Source of the DNA: Candidatus Woesearchaeota archaeon
GTDB lineage: Archaea; Nanobdellota; Nanobdellia; Woesearchaeales; UBA10216
Direction: 5' to 3'
DNA: 64,000 nt
Assembly (NCBI GenBank): GCA_016192905.1
Contig: JACPTG010000001.1
Coordinates: 37,005-101,004, forward strand
Below, piece by piece: positions 37,584 through 47,454 of the stretch. The translations under genes were made by a program, and so were the position numbers. The notes beneath the pieces were generated by a model. The model had not been told where the DNA came from. It saw nothing but the letters and a program-made list of their open reading frames with translations, and did no database searches. How positions within the stretch are numbered: the first letter of the stretch is position 1; each line of letters starts with the position of its first letter.

Positions 37584-38195
37584 TCAGTCTTGGCAGCCCA
37601 GATGCGAAACAGAGTTAATGACGTGCGCCTTGCTCCCTGCAGGGCTTACCTCTATGATGTTGATGCATGCGTTCTTAAGCTTGAATAAGGTCATGGACTC
37701 GGCAGCAGACCTGTTCAGAAGGACTCCAAGCAGCATCCTGAGGAACCCTCCGTGGGTAACCACCAGCACAGTCCTGCCTTTGTATTTTTCAGCAAGAATG
37801 CTGATAAAATCCTCAGCCCTGCGGCGCACATCCCTCATGCTCTCGCCGGCACCAGGCGTAACATCCTCAACAGCCATTCCTTTAGCAGCCGACTCAAGCA
37901 GAAAGGACTTGAAGTCCTCCCTTGGCCTTCCCTCAAACACGCCAATGGACTGCTCCCTGATGTGCCTGGAGAAAGTCACAGGGGCATTGTGAAAGCGAAG
38001 AATGGCCTCTGCAGTCTCCCTTGCACGTCGCAGGTCACTTGAAAAGATGGCATCAACCTTCTCTGCCCTCAGCGCCCTGCCAATTGCTGCTGACTGAAGC
38101 CTTCCACGCTCATTCAGGCCAGTGTCCCTGTGCCCCTGGCTGATGTGATTAACATTGTCGTCTGTCTCCCCATGCCTGACTAGGATGAGCCTCAT
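37584..38195 (-). CDS. Histidine phosphatase (phosphoglycerate mutase-like)
   Basis: MRLILVRHGETDDNVNHISQGHRDTGLNERG...VVTHGGFLRMLL. Confidence 0.93.
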   Translation of the reverse strand: MRLILVRHGETDDNVNHISQGHRDTGLNERGRLQSAAIGRALRAEKVDAIFSSDLRRARETAEAILRFHNAPVTFSRHIREQSIGVFEGRPREDFKSFLLESAAKGMAVEDVTPGAGESMRDVRRRAEDFISILAEKYKGRTVLVVTHGGFLRMLLGVLLNRSAAESMTLFKLKNACINIIEVSPAGSKAHVINSVSHLGCQD

Positions 38196-38216
38196 AAGAA
38201 TGGCTTCAGCCCCTGC

Positions 38217-39407
38217 CTATAAATAAATTGCCATGACAGGCGCCATAAGGCAGCCCATGAGAAGGCTCCTGTTAAGGCCTTTGACGATGCAGGTTATGCC
38301 AATTGATGCGCCTGTCAGCATGACAACCAAGCCCGACAGGCCTGAAAACAGGAAAACCAGCAGGAGGATGAACGATGCAACTATTCCGAGCAGAAGCCTG
38401 TAATTCAGCCCAGCCATGACACGGCAGGACAGCCGCGCCGCATAAACCGCCACCACCACTGAAAGCCCTGCGGAAAGGAAGGCTGCGGCCAGCAGCAAAG
38501 AAAATTGCCCAATGCCTATTATGCCCAGGGCGTCCTGAGCCATGGCAACAGAGCCATTTCTTGCCTTGGCAATGGTGTACATAGTAACAAGGCTCATGAA
38601 CATCGAAACAGATGCAACTGCTCCCACAAGAACAACATAGCCCTTGTTTTCCCGGCTTCCTGAAAGGCTGCTTGTTACCGAGGCGGACTGCGCAGGCCCA
38701 AGCGCGGGAAAAATCGAAATCAGGCTGCCAGCAGCAATCGCCAACCCTGCCTGCTTCATCAGGGCAGAAGGCTTAACTTCAGCAATCTCCACCGCATGCT
38801 GCACAGGCAACTGAAAATCGCCGGCAAGTGACATCACAATAAAGCTTACGGCAAAAAGGCCTGACAGCATTGGAAGAAGCGGCTCATCAAGCCCAGGCAG
38901 GCTGAAGGCGACAAAGCCAAGCGCTCCTGATGCGGCAAAAACAAATACTGCCCAAAAGAAGAGCCGCCGCTCCATCCAAAGCATAAGCGCAGCGAAGAAA
39001 AGCAGCACCCACCCGATGTAATCCCTCGCCACAGCGAACACCAATGGAACCATCAGCAGAAGGCCGGGGAGCAGCAAAACAGCCGCAAGAAAGCCAGCCA
39101 GGCATCCGGTCAGCGCCAGCCTGACAGCGTCGTATCCGAGGCCTTTCATCAGCATCTCAGCAGCAGGCTTTGAGGCCATTGCGGTGTCCTCAGAGGCCGC
39201 GGAAAGGAAAACAGCAGGCACAAATTCAAGAAAAACATGGGCAAAGGACATACCCACAAGGGCAACTGCCACCACCAGTCCCGGCAAGCCACCTGTTGCG
39301 TGCACGAATATGGCTGCCGCAAGGTTCACATGCAGGCCAGGAGTCAGGCCGCTGACTATCCCAATCAGGAGCCCTGCCAATGCCGCTGCGATTAACTCAA
39401 GCATCAT
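38217..39407 (-). CDS. TctA-like permease family membrane protein
   Basis: GIVSGLTPGLHVNLAA...; about 10 TM segments; internal symmetry FPALGPAQSASVTS. Confidence 0.75.
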   Translation of the reverse strand: MMLELIAAALAGLLIGIVSGLTPGLHVNLAAAIFVHATGGLPGLVVAVALVGMSFAHVFLEFVPAVFLSAASEDTAMASKPAAEMLMKGLGYDAVRLALTGCLAGFLAAVLLLPGLLLMVPLVFAVARDYIGWVLLFFAALMLWMERRLFFWAVFVFAASGALGFVAFSLPGLDEPLLPMLSGLFAVSFIVMSLAGDFQLPVQHAVEIAEVKPSALMKQAGLAIAAGSLISIFPALGPAQSASVTSSLSGSRENKGYVVLVGAVASVSMFMSLVTMYTIAKARNGSVAMAQDALGIIGIGQFSLLLAAAFLSAGLSVVVAVYAARLSCRVMAGLNYRLLLGIVASFILLLVFLFSGLSGLVVMLTGASIGITCIVKGLNRSLLMGCLMAPVMAIYL

Positions 39408-39482
39408 AAGCCAGGCTCCGCCACGCCGGCATACAAAAAATTTTTATATGACTCCTTCTCCAATAACATGCACCGCGAGCAC

Positions 39483-39839
39483 CTACTGGCATTCTTTCTT
39501 TTTTTCAACCTTATACCTCTCACCTATAATCTGAGGCTTTCCGTTGAACACCCTGACAGAGCCTGTGATGTCCACCTCATCGCCCACGCTGAAGTTTGCC
39601 TTGTCAAACAAAACCACGTCAATTGGCTTGGGCTGGGACACCTGAAGCCTCAGGTAATTATCCGAGGCGTCAAAGCCTGTTACGGTTCCCCTTATCCTGA
39701 CATCCCTGCCAGAGTGCTGCCGACCGATATCGTAGGTGTTTACAGGCTCAAGCTCGGTAAGGGCCGAGATGGCGGCAAGGGAAACAAGGCCGAGGACGGC
39801 CACGGCGAGTGAAACCTTAAGCAACATTTTCTCATTCAT
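39483..39839 (-). CDS. OB-fold-like exported protein
   Basis: HSGRDVRIRGTVTGFDASDNYLRLQVSQPKPIDVVLFDKANFSVGDEVDITGSVRVFNGKPQIIGERYKV. Confidence 0.65.
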   Translation of the reverse strand: MNEKMLLKVSLAVAVLGLVSLAAISALTELEPVNTYDIGRQHSGRDVRIRGTVTGFDASDNYLRLQVSQPKPIDVVLFDKANFSVGDEVDITGSVRVFNGKPQIIGERYKVEKKKECQ

Positions 39840-39991
39840 TCCTGCATCCAGTCTTAGTGCGCTAATAAGTCCTTGCCCGGAAATGATAGAAGCCTTCCGG
39901 TGGCGTCGAAGGTCCTGCGGATATTCTGAAAATTTTTCAGGAAAACCGGCCTTTTCAGAAAGATTTCCGAACCAACCGAAAAAACTGCGGG

Positions 39992-40285
39992 CTACCTTGC
40001 GCGTGTTCTCCCATGTCCCTCAAGCCGCGCAATCCTGTCGCTCTGAACGATAAGCTTGTCGTTTATCCTGATTTCCAGCTCTCTTGCCACTTTGTGAATT
40101 TCGCTTTTCAGAGCGTAAAAAACAATGGTGATTGCACCTACCTGGGGCAAAACGCTTTGCCATAGTTGGATTGTTTCCGGCGGCGGGTCTATAATATTCA
40201 GCGACTTTAACACTACAAACAGTACTATCGCAAAAAGGAGCATTTCCAAAACAGACGCATTCTTTAAGTAATTCCTGATTGGCAT
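39992..40285 (-). CDS. Small membrane protein with coiled-coil tail
   Basis: 97 aa, two hydrophobic segments. Confidence 0.55.
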   Translation of the reverse strand: MPIRNYLKNASVLEMLLFAIVLFVVLKSLNIIDPPPETIQLWQSVLPQVGAITIVFYALKSEIHKVARELEIRINDKLIVQSDRIARLEGHGRTRAR

Positions 40286-40347
40286 GTATTGGACAGGTGC
40301 GGCGTCCTTAATAAATGTTTGCCGGAATTTTCCGAAAAGTTTTCGAA

Positions 40348-41334
40348 TTACGAGCTATTGCGGTTTGGCTCAACTTGGTCAGTGCGCCAATACGGCAGAA
40401 TACCTGTGTCAGCCACGCCCAACTTAGCCCTGGCCTTTTCAAGAATGCCAAGCCAGGCAATCATGGCGCCATTGTCAACAAGCACTTTCCGGTCATCAGG
40501 AACAAACATTTTGGCGCCCCTTCCCTCACACATCACCCTGGCCATCTCCTGAAGCCTTCTGTTGCAGGCAACGCCGCCTCCAAGCAGAAGCTCATCCTTC
40601 CCGCAGTGGGCAAGGGCCCGCTCGCTTACCTCCAGAAGCATGGCAAATACAGTCTCCTGCAGGCTAAAACACAAATCCTCAGTTGACAGTCCAGCATTAT
40701 GCTTTCGCTGGATATTCGTAAGGAGGCCGCCAAAGCTCACATCCATCCCCTTAATCACATATGGAAGCTCCACATAATTCGAGCTCTTCCTGGCCATCTC
40801 CTCAATCCTTGGCCCGCCAGGAAAGCCCAGGCCAACATGCCTGGCAAAAACATCAAGCAGGTTGCCAACGCCAATGTCAAGTGTCTCCCCAAAAATTCTG
40901 TACCTTCCTGATTCAAAGGAAATCACCTGGGTGTTGGCGCCGGAAACGTACAAAAGCACAGGGTCAGAGGCATCTGTCAAAAGCCTGCCGATTTCAAGGT
41001 GCGCAATGCAATGATTGACACCCACAACAGGAATGCCATGGCGCAGCGCAAGCGACCTTGCCGTAAAGGCGCCCACCTTGAGGCAATTGCCAATCCCAGG
41101 TCCCCTGGAAAAGGAAATCAGGCCGACATCCCTAATTGAAACTCCGGCCTCCGCAAGCGCCTCCCTCAGGGTCACATCGCAGAGCTCCACATGGTGGTCA
41201 GCCGCCTTCCCTGGAATAATCCCGCCAGTATCAGTGGTGTAAGGCTTGATGACATTCGCAAGGATTTTTCCAGTTTCATCAACCACCCCAATACCAAAGG
41301 TATGGGCTGTGGATTCAACTCCAAGGCAGAGCAT
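40348..41334 (-). CDS. kae1: tRNA threonylcarbamoyladenosine synthase KEOPS subunit Kae1
   Basis: MLCLGVESTAHTFGIGVVDETGKIL, HCIAHLEIGRLLT, LLLGGGVACNRRLQEM. Confidence 0.96.
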   Translation of the reverse strand: MLCLGVESTAHTFGIGVVDETGKILANVIKPYTTDTGGIIPGKAADHHVELCDVTLREALAEAGVSIRDVGLISFSRGPGIGNCLKVGAFTARSLALRHGIPVVGVNHCIAHLEIGRLLTDASDPVLLYVSGANTQVISFESGRYRIFGETLDIGVGNLLDVFARHVGLGFPGGPRIEEMARKSSNYVELPYVIKGMDVSFGGLLTNIQRKHNAGLSTEDLCFSLQETVFAMLLEVSERALAHCGKDELLLGGGVACNRRLQEMARVMCEGRGAKMFVPDDRKVLVDNGAMIAWLGILEKARAKLGVADTGILPYWRTDQVEPNRNSS

Positions 41335-41437
41335 GGACAGCCGGAAAAAAGGGCTGGTTAAAAAAGGTTACCTGCGGAAACAATACAGGCATCTGTCCAA
41401 CAAAAATTTAAATAGCCGCCGTGCCAAGGCTGTGCGG

Positions 41438-41989
41438 ATGGAAAAGGTTCTCGCAGGCAGCGAAATCCTGCTCAGGCCGCTTAGGCCCTCAGATGCAATT
41501 GACATTTACCTGAATGTAAGGCACAGGGCCATCTCCAGGTATACTGAGAACATACCCTACCCCTACCCAAGGAAGGCTGCTGAAAAGTTCATTGCCAAGT
41601 CAGCATTGGCATGGAAGAAAAAGGAAGGATACGCCTTTGCCATAGTCAGCAGGAAGAAAGCAGAACTCATAGGGCTGATAAGCCTGAACAAAGTTGACTG
41701 GAAGGCAAGGCGTGCAACCATAGGTTACTGGCTGGGCAAAAAGCACTGGGGAAAGGGGATAATGAGCGCAGCAGTCAGAATGGCCCTGCAGTTTGCCTTT
41801 GCTAAGCTCAGGCTCAACAAGGTTGAGGCAACGGCCTTCGAGGAAAACAGGGCGTCAAACCGGGTTCTTCAGAAGGCAGGGTTCAGCCATGAGGGAACAG
41901 TAAGGCAGCACATCCTCAGGTTTGGACGGCTGCACAACATAAACCAGTACGGCCTGCTCAGGCAGGAACACAGCAAAAGGCATAAATAA
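41438..41989 (+). CDS. GNAT acetyltransferase (RimJ/RimL-like)
   Basis: LRPLRPSDAIDIYLNVRHRAISRYTENIPYPYP...IGYWLGKKHWGKGIMSAAVRMALQFAFAKLRLNKVEATAFEENRASNRVLQKAGFSHEG. Confidence 0.92.
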   Translation: MEKVLAGSEILLRPLRPSDAIDIYLNVRHRAISRYTENIPYPYPRKAAEKFIAKSALAWKKKEGYAFAIVSRKKAELIGLISLNKVDWKARRATIGYWLGKKHWGKGIMSAAVRMALQFAFAKLRLNKVEATAFEENRASNRVLQKAGFSHEGTVRQHILRFGRLHNINQYGLLRQEHSKRHK

Positions 41990-42010
41990 GCGGGCAAAAG
42001 CCCAAAAGGC

Positions 42011-42310
42011 ATGCCCTTTGTAAAGGCTGCCACCAGGGCTGAAATACAGCCTGGAACAGGAAAAGTGGTTGTCGCTGCAGGAAAACGCATAGCTCTCTTC
42101 AACGTCGAGGGCGAGTTCTATGCCATAGACAACACATGCCCGCACAAGGGCTCGCCGCTCGGCGAAGGCGAACTGGACGGAAAAACCGTATCCTGCCCAG
42201 GGCATGGCTGGCTGTTTGACGTCACAACAGGAAAGGGCAGGATAATGCCTGTAGGCGTTTCCACCCATAATGTAAAGATTGAGGGCGATGATGTCCTGGT
42301 TGAGGTTTAA
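42011..42310 (+). CDS. Rieske 2Fe-2S protein
   Basis: CPHKG...CPGHGWLFDVTTG. Confidence 0.92.
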   Translation: MPFVKAATRAEIQPGTGKVVVAAGKRIALFNVEGEFYAIDNTCPHKGSPLGEGELDGKTVSCPGHGWLFDVTTGKGRIMPVGVSTHNVKIEGDDVLVEV

Positions 42311-42406
42311 CATGCGGTTTAGGGTGCACCAAAAGCCATAAATACTAGTTACACTTTAAATAGTTACGTTACACGATATTCGTATACATATTAAAGGTGG
42401 TCTTTT

Positions 42407-42703
42407 ATGGATGTGATAACAGTAAGGGTTCAGGATAAGGTGGCCAAGGCCATAGACTTTTTGACTAAAGAGAAGAACAAAACCAAGGCCGACTTGATAA
42501 GGGAACTAATGAGCAAGGCTGTTGAACAGGAGGAGGCGAAGGTATATTTGCAGAAATATCAAAACAAGGAAATAACCTTAAGAAAGCTTGCAAGGAATTT
42601 GGATTTGCCTTTGTGGAAGGCGTACGAATTGGCTGCCAAGACAGAAAGTCCTTACTCCAGGGCAGACCTGCAAAGGGACCTGAAGGTCATAGGGGAAGGT
42701 TAA
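42407..42703 (+). CDS. UPF0175-like antitoxin
   Basis: KVYLQKYQNKEITLRKLARNLDLPLWKAYELA; adjacent to PIN gene. Confidence 0.8.
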   Translation: MDVITVRVQDKVAKAIDFLTKEKNKTKADLIRELMSKAVEQEEAKVYLQKYQNKEITLRKLARNLDLPLWKAYELAAKTESPYSRADLQRDLKVIGEG

Positions 42704-43186
42704 ATGGCTGTTGCCGATTCCTCTGCGCTTATCCCTTTGATAAAAATAGGCAGGCTCGATCTTCTTAGAAAGGTTTTTGATGAGATCTTAATACCAGAAG
42801 CTGTCTGGGAGGAGGTTGTTGTCGAAGGGAAAAAACTTGGAAAGGCCGTCAAGGAATTTGAGGAGGGCAAGGAACGCTGGTTTAAGGTTGTTGCCGGAAG
42901 AAAGCTGGACTCCACGCCAATGAGTTTAGAAGCTAATGATTACCAAGTTTTCAGTACAGCAAAAGACGATATTTTATTGACCAATGACGCTTCACTTTAT
43001 TACTTTGCATTATCCCAAAATGGAAGGCCTTACTGGCTAACTACTCTCGTGCTGGCTGCCGTTAAAAAGAAAAAGATAAGCAGGAATGAGGCGCAGGACA
43101 TCCTGCTGGAGCTCGTGAACACAGGCGGCATGCATTTGAAAAGCGACATCCTGAGCGAACTGCTAATGATAATCAGAAATATGTAA
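42704..43186 (+). CDS. DUF3368-like PIN-domain toxin
   Basis: VADSSALIPLIKIGRLDLLRKVFDEILIPEAVWEEVV...DILLTNDASLYYFALSQ. Confidence 0.82.
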   Translation: MAVADSSALIPLIKIGRLDLLRKVFDEILIPEAVWEEVVVEGKKLGKAVKEFEEGKERWFKVVAGRKLDSTPMSLEANDYQVFSTAKDDILLTNDASLYYFALSQNGRPYWLTTLVLAAVKKKKISRNEAQDILLELVNTGGMHLKSDILSELLMIIRNM

Positions 43187-43344
43187 GGCGTAAAATTTTG
43201 AGAATAACAAAATTTTTAATCCCGGCAAGTGCATGTGTTACCCGGTGATGCGCATGCTTGACGAATTTAAGGTCTTGCTGTCAGACCCCAACTACATGAA
43301 GGAGACGCAAAAACTTTTTATACACGCTTCAGTTCACTTTCCCT

Positions 43345-43779
43345 ATGGCCCTTTTTTTTCAGGAATTCGTTTTGAATGACACTGAACAAATCAGGCATGA
43401 TCCAACTGCCAGTGCAGCCCTGCATTCTTTAAGTGGAAGAAGGACGCTTGAGGATGCCCTGTGGGAAGCAGGCTATACTGTCTTACGGAGCGAGCTTACT
43501 CTTGGATTGTTCCCTGACAGATATTTCATTGGCTGCGACTGGCCTGAACAGGACGCTATGAAATCCAGGTTCTATGAGTTGGCTAATGGATTATACAGGG
43601 CAGGCGGCACGCTGAGCGAGGCCAAGCTGGGTGTATCGCCCACGCCAACAGTAATTGCGACACCTACTATTACAGTCCCTCAAACTTTTGAGCCAACCCC
43701 TTACCCGCCCTTCCATACTCCTACCCCCACCCCTACTCATCTTCCGGGTACTCCAGGCCCCACTCTGCGTCCGGAGTAA
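43345..43779 (+). CDS. Hypothetical protein with Pro/Thr-rich tail; paralogue of next ORF
   Basis: MALFFQEFVLN...LWEAGYTVLRSELTLGLFPDRYFIGCDWPEQDAM... + TPTPTPTHLPGTPGPTLRPE. Confidence 0.6.
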   Translation: MALFFQEFVLNDTEQIRHDPTASAALHSLSGRRTLEDALWEAGYTVLRSELTLGLFPDRYFIGCDWPEQDAMKSRFYELANGLYRAGGTLSEAKLGVSPTPTVIATPTITVPQTFEPTPYPPFHTPTPTPTHLPGTPGPTLRPE

Positions 43780-43787
43780 GGGTTCAC

Positions 43788-44105
43788 ATGGCGCAATTTC
43801 TGCAGGCATTCCATATGAACATTGAAGAAGTGCTGGCGGCACGTGATGCAGGCAGCGAAGCCCTGGATAATAGGGCGTCAAGGGAGCAATTAGAGCTCGT
43901 GCTTGCCAGGGATGGCTATGATGTTTGGCGTAGCTTTATGGTTAGGGGCGTATTTCCGGAAACCTACATTGTAGGCGGCGAGGAGCCTGACCCGTTTGCC
44001 ATCGTATCTACATTCCTTGAGTCTGCGGAAGCTGTTGGAGTTGTATACTCTCCCGGAGAATCTTATCCGCAGGTGAGGACAATCCACAGGGTTTCTGACA
44101 GTTAG
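43788..44105 (+). CDS. Hypothetical protein; paralogue of previous ORF
   Basis: MAQFLQAFHMN...LARDGYDVWRSFMVRGVFPETYIVGGEEPDPFAI... Confidence 0.6.
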   Translation: MAQFLQAFHMNIEEVLAARDAGSEALDNRASREQLELVLARDGYDVWRSFMVRGVFPETYIVGGEEPDPFAIVSTFLESAEAVGVVYSPGESYPQVRTIHRVSDS

Positions 44106-44154
44106 AGGCGGGCTTTTGTAAGCTCGTGTCGCCACTGAACGCATTTCCGCAACC

Positions 44155-44165
44155 TTTAAATATAA
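44155..44165 (+). promoter_or_regulatory. TATA box for exosome/proteasome superoperon
   Basis: TTTAAATATAA upstream of 44232. Confidence 0.45.
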
Positions 44166-44231
44166 TCAGTTCATCTCATCTGCTTTGCGGGAGAGATGGG
44201 AACTGGAGAGGCTAGTTTCTCTTTATAACAA

Positions 44232-44573
44232 ATGAAATCATTGCCAAGCTTGAAGGAAAAAAAGCGTTACCTGGTGTTTGAGGTTATTGCTGAGCGCAGG
44301 GCGGGCTTCCATGAGGTCAAGGAGGCTGTTTCAAAGACAATACTTGGCTTTGTTGGCAGCCATGGCTTTGCCAGGCTTAAGCCGCGCCTGCTTGCTGACA
44401 GGTGGGACGGACAGCGCCAGAGGGGCGTTGTTGTTGTCAGCAGAAAGTGGGTTGACCAGCTGAGGTCGGCGCTATGCCTTGTGACCGAGGTTGACCGGAG
44501 CCCTGCAATCATCCGGACTCTGGGAGTGAGTGGCATCCTGAGGAGGGCCCTGTCCAAGTTTTATCTGAGGTGA
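44232..44573 (+). CDS. rnp2: RNase P protein component 2 (Pop5/Rpp14-like)
   Basis: KKRYLVFEVIAERRAGFHEVKEAVSKTILGFVGSHGFARLKPRLLADRWDGQRQRGVVVVSRKWVDQLRSAL; first gene of superoperon. Confidence 0.88.
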   Translation: MKSLPSLKEKKRYLVFEVIAERRAGFHEVKEAVSKTILGFVGSHGFARLKPRLLADRWDGQRQRGVVVVSRKWVDQLRSALCLVTEVDRSPAIIRTLGVSGILRRALSKFYLR

Positions 44574-44577
44574 AAAA

Positions 44578-45321
44578 ATGCAACAGCCAATGCCGCATCA
44601 GCTAATGGGTTATGACCGGGCCATCACAATGTTCAGCCCTGATGGAAGGCTGCTCCAGGTTGAGTATGCGAAGAAGACTGTAAGGCAGGGCAGCACTGCC
44701 ATCGGACTGGTCTGCAAGGATGGAGTCGTGCTTATCACTGACAAGCGGATTGTTGACACACTTGTAGTGGCAGAGTCTGTTGAGAAGATATACCAGATTG
44801 ACGACCACATCGGCGCAACCGCCTCAGGCATACTGTCTGACGCGCGTGTCCTTATCGAACGCGCACAGCTCAAGGCACAGCAGCACAGGGTAGCCTATGA
44901 CTCGGCCATTGACGTAATCAGCATTGTGAAGGACATATGCAACCTCAAGCAGATCTGCACGCAGAGTGGCGGACTGCGGCCATTTGGCGTTTCCATTCTT
45001 GTCGCGGGCATTGACGAGACCGGCGCCAAGCTCTTCGAGACAGACCCTACTGGAATTTTCTTCCAGTACAAGGCGACTGTAATAGGCGAGGGAGAGGCTG
45101 ATATCGAGGACATGCTGAGGAAGGAGTATAAGGATGGTATGAGTATGCAGGACGCTTTCAAGCTCGGCCTCAGGGGCCTCATGAAATTCCTGGACAAGGA
45201 CTTCAGCCCTGAGCGCATTGACGGCGCCTTTGTCAGGCTTTCAGACCGCAGCTTTGCAAAGCTCAATCGTCAGGAGATTGACCAGTTTATTGAGGATGTC
45301 AAGGGCAGGAGGAAGCAGTGA
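44578..45321 (+). CDS. psmA: Proteasome alpha subunit
   Basis: GYDRAITMFSPDGRLLQVEYAKKTVRQGSTAIGL. Confidence 0.97.
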   Translation: MQQPMPHQLMGYDRAITMFSPDGRLLQVEYAKKTVRQGSTAIGLVCKDGVVLITDKRIVDTLVVAESVEKIYQIDDHIGATASGILSDARVLIERAQLKAQQHRVAYDSAIDVISIVKDICNLKQICTQSGGLRPFGVSILVAGIDETGAKLFETDPTGIFFQYKATVIGEGEADIEDMLRKEYKDGMSMQDAFKLGLRGLMKFLDKDFSPERIDGAFVRLSDRSFAKLNRQEIDQFIEDVKGRRKQ

Positions 45322-45323
45322 TT

Positions 45324-46046
45324 ATGAAGGGAGACCAGCTTTACAGGAGTGACAGGCCTTCTTTCAACGTGGCGAGGCTAAAGATGGGCGGAGAGAACTT
45401 TGAGGTGGTGATACATCCCGAGGCCGCGATTGATTTCAGGCATGGCAAGAAGCTTGACCTTCGCGACGTCGTGCTGTCTGAAAAGATTTTCGCTGACGCG
45501 CACAAAGGGCTTCTGGCATCCGAGACTATGATTAAGAGCCTGTTCAAGGAGGATGGCCGCGAAGAGGTTGTGAAGTCAATCCTCATGAAAGGGGAGATTC
45601 AGCTTACCGCGGAGTACAGGGAAAAATTAAGGGACCAGAAGTGGAAATGGATAATCCAGCTTATCCACCGCAATGCGATTGACCCGAGAACAAACCTGCC
45701 GCATCCCCCGCAGAGGATTGAGAATGCCCTGCTCGAGGCCAAGGTCCACCTGGACGAGCATAAGCGCGCTGAGGACCAGGTCCAGGACGTGTTAAAGAAG
45801 ATTAGGCATGTCCTTCCAATAAAGTTTGAAGTAAGGGAGCTTTCTGTCAGGATACCTGCACAGTACGCTCCCAAGGCTTTCCCGATACTTAAGGCCAATG
45901 CCACTGTCCTAAAGGACGAGTGGCTGGGTGACGGCAGCCTTTCATGCGTTGTTGAGGTGCCTGCCGGCCTCCAGCAGGACTTGTTTGACCAGCTGAACAG
46001 GCTTACCCACGGCAATGTGGAATCAAAAATGTTGAGGGCGAAGTGA
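45324..46046 (+). CDS. sbds: Ribosome maturation protein SBDS (Sdo1)
   Basis: VARLKMGGENFEVVIHPEAAIDFRHGKKLDLRDVVLSEKIFADAHKGLLAS. Confidence 0.95.
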   Translation: MKGDQLYRSDRPSFNVARLKMGGENFEVVIHPEAAIDFRHGKKLDLRDVVLSEKIFADAHKGLLASETMIKSLFKEDGREEVVKSILMKGEIQLTAEYREKLRDQKWKWIIQLIHRNAIDPRTNLPHPPQRIENALLEAKVHLDEHKRAEDQVQDVLKKIRHVLPIKFEVRELSVRIPAQYAPKAFPILKANATVLKDEWLGDGSLSCVVEVPAGLQQDLFDQLNRLTHGNVESKMLRAK

Positions 46047-46052
46047 TGAATT

Positions 46053-46763
46053 ATGGGACTTCTTGTAAATGACAAGCAGATAGTGATTCCCGGGGAGGAC
46101 CTGGCGTCTGGCATGGATTTCCTGCCCTCGCACGGAACTTTCCGCGACGGCGAGCACATTGTGGCCGCCAAGCTGGGCATATCGTCTGTTGACAACAGGA
46201 TTATCAGGATAATCCCGCTTTCCGGCAAGTACATGCCCAAAGCTGGCGACAACATCGTGGGCAGGGTCGTTGACGTCACAATCAATGGCTGGCGGCTGGA
46301 CATAAACTCCGCGTATTCTGCGATGCTTTCTGTCAAGGACGCCACATCAGAATTCATCGCCAGGGGTGCTGACCTTACCAAGTACTTCAACTTTGGCGAC
46401 TATATCCTTACAGGCATCATCAATGTCACATCACAAAACCTTGTTGATGTCTCGATGAAAGGGCCTGGCCTCAGGCAGCTCGGCGAGGGAAGGATAATCC
46501 ACGTAAACCCGTATAAGGTGCCGAGGATTATCGGCAAGCAGGGCTCAATGGTCACGATGGTAAAGGACGCCACCAGCTGCCGCATTACAGTCGGCCAGAA
46601 TGGCGTGGTGTGGATTCAGGGACTTCCTGAGGATGAGCTTGTGGCTGTGGACGCGATAAGGAAAATCGAGCAGGAGTCCCACATACCCGGCCTTACCGAG
46701 CGGATGAAGGAATATCTTGACAGACGAAAGAGGAAGGTGGATTCAAATGAAAACAAGGCCTGA
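46053..46763 (+). CDS. rrp4: Exosome subunit Rrp4
   Basis: S1/KH: DNIVGRVVDVTINGWRLDINSAYSAMLSV...VPRIIGKQGSMVTMVKDATSCRITVGQNGVVWIQG. Confidence 0.95.
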   Translation: MGLLVNDKQIVIPGEDLASGMDFLPSHGTFRDGEHIVAAKLGISSVDNRIIRIIPLSGKYMPKAGDNIVGRVVDVTINGWRLDINSAYSAMLSVKDATSEFIARGADLTKYFNFGDYILTGIINVTSQNLVDVSMKGPGLRQLGEGRIIHVNPYKVPRIIGKQGSMVTMVKDATSCRITVGQNGVVWIQGLPEDELVAVDAIRKIEQESHIPGLTERMKEYLDRRKRKVDSNENKA

Positions 46764-47454
46764 TGGCAGGAAGTTTGACGAGCTCCGCCCAATTTCGGCG
46801 AAGGCAGGGATTGTAAAGAATGCTGACGGCTCAGCAATGTTCAAGATTGGCGATACCATTGCATACGCGGCTGTTTACGGGCCGAGGGAGCTTTATCCAA
46901 AGTTTCTGCAGGACCCAACCAAAGGCATTTTAAGATGCAGGTACAACATGATGCCCTTCTCAGGGGCAGGCGAGCGGGTAAAGCCAGGCCCGAGCAGGCG
47001 CTCCACTGAGATAAGCATGGTCACAGAGAAAGCGCTGCTTCCAGTCCTGAACCTTGAGGACTTCCCCAACGCAGTCGTGGACGTCTTCATTGACCTCCCG
47101 CAGACTGATGCAGGAACCCGCTGTGCAGGCATCTGCGCAGCGTCCATAGCACTTGCGGATGCAGGCCTGTGGATGAGGGAGATGGTAAGCTCGGTTTCAG
47201 TAGGAAAGGTCAACGAGGACATCCTTGTAGACTTAACCTATGAGGAGGAGTCTGCTGAGGGCGAAGTCGCTGACATCCCTGTCGCATACCTGCCAAAAAG
47301 CGGCAGGGTTTCGCTGCTCCAGATGGACGGCGAGATATCAAAGGATGAGCTTGTGAAGGCGCTTGAGCTTGGCAGGCAGGCGTCCCTCCAGATTTATGAG
47401 GTCCAGAAACAGACCCTGCTTGACAAGTACCGTGGTGAGTCCAATGAGGAATGA
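46747..47454 (+). CDS. rrp41: Exosome subunit Rrp41
   Basis: RPDGRKFDELRPISAKAGIVKNADGSAMFKIGDTIAYAAVYGPRE. Confidence 0.96.
   Translation: MKTRPDGRKFDELRPISAKAGIVKNADGSAMFKIGDTIAYAAVYGPRELYPKFLQDPTKGILRCRYNMMPFSGAGERVKPGPSRRSTEISMVTEKALLPVLNLEDFPNAVVDVFIDLPQTDAGTRCAGICAASIALADAGLWMREMVSSVSVGKVNEDILVDLTYEEESAEGEVADIPVAYLPKSGRVSLLQMDGEISKDELVKALELGRQASLQIYEVQKQTLLDKYRGESNEE

Noticed and set aside
43248-43376. Short ORF MRMLDEFKVLLSDPNYMKETQKLFIHASVHFPYGPFFSGIRF
   Set aside because: Overlaps the promoter and start of 43345; could be a gene remnant but support is too weak to list.
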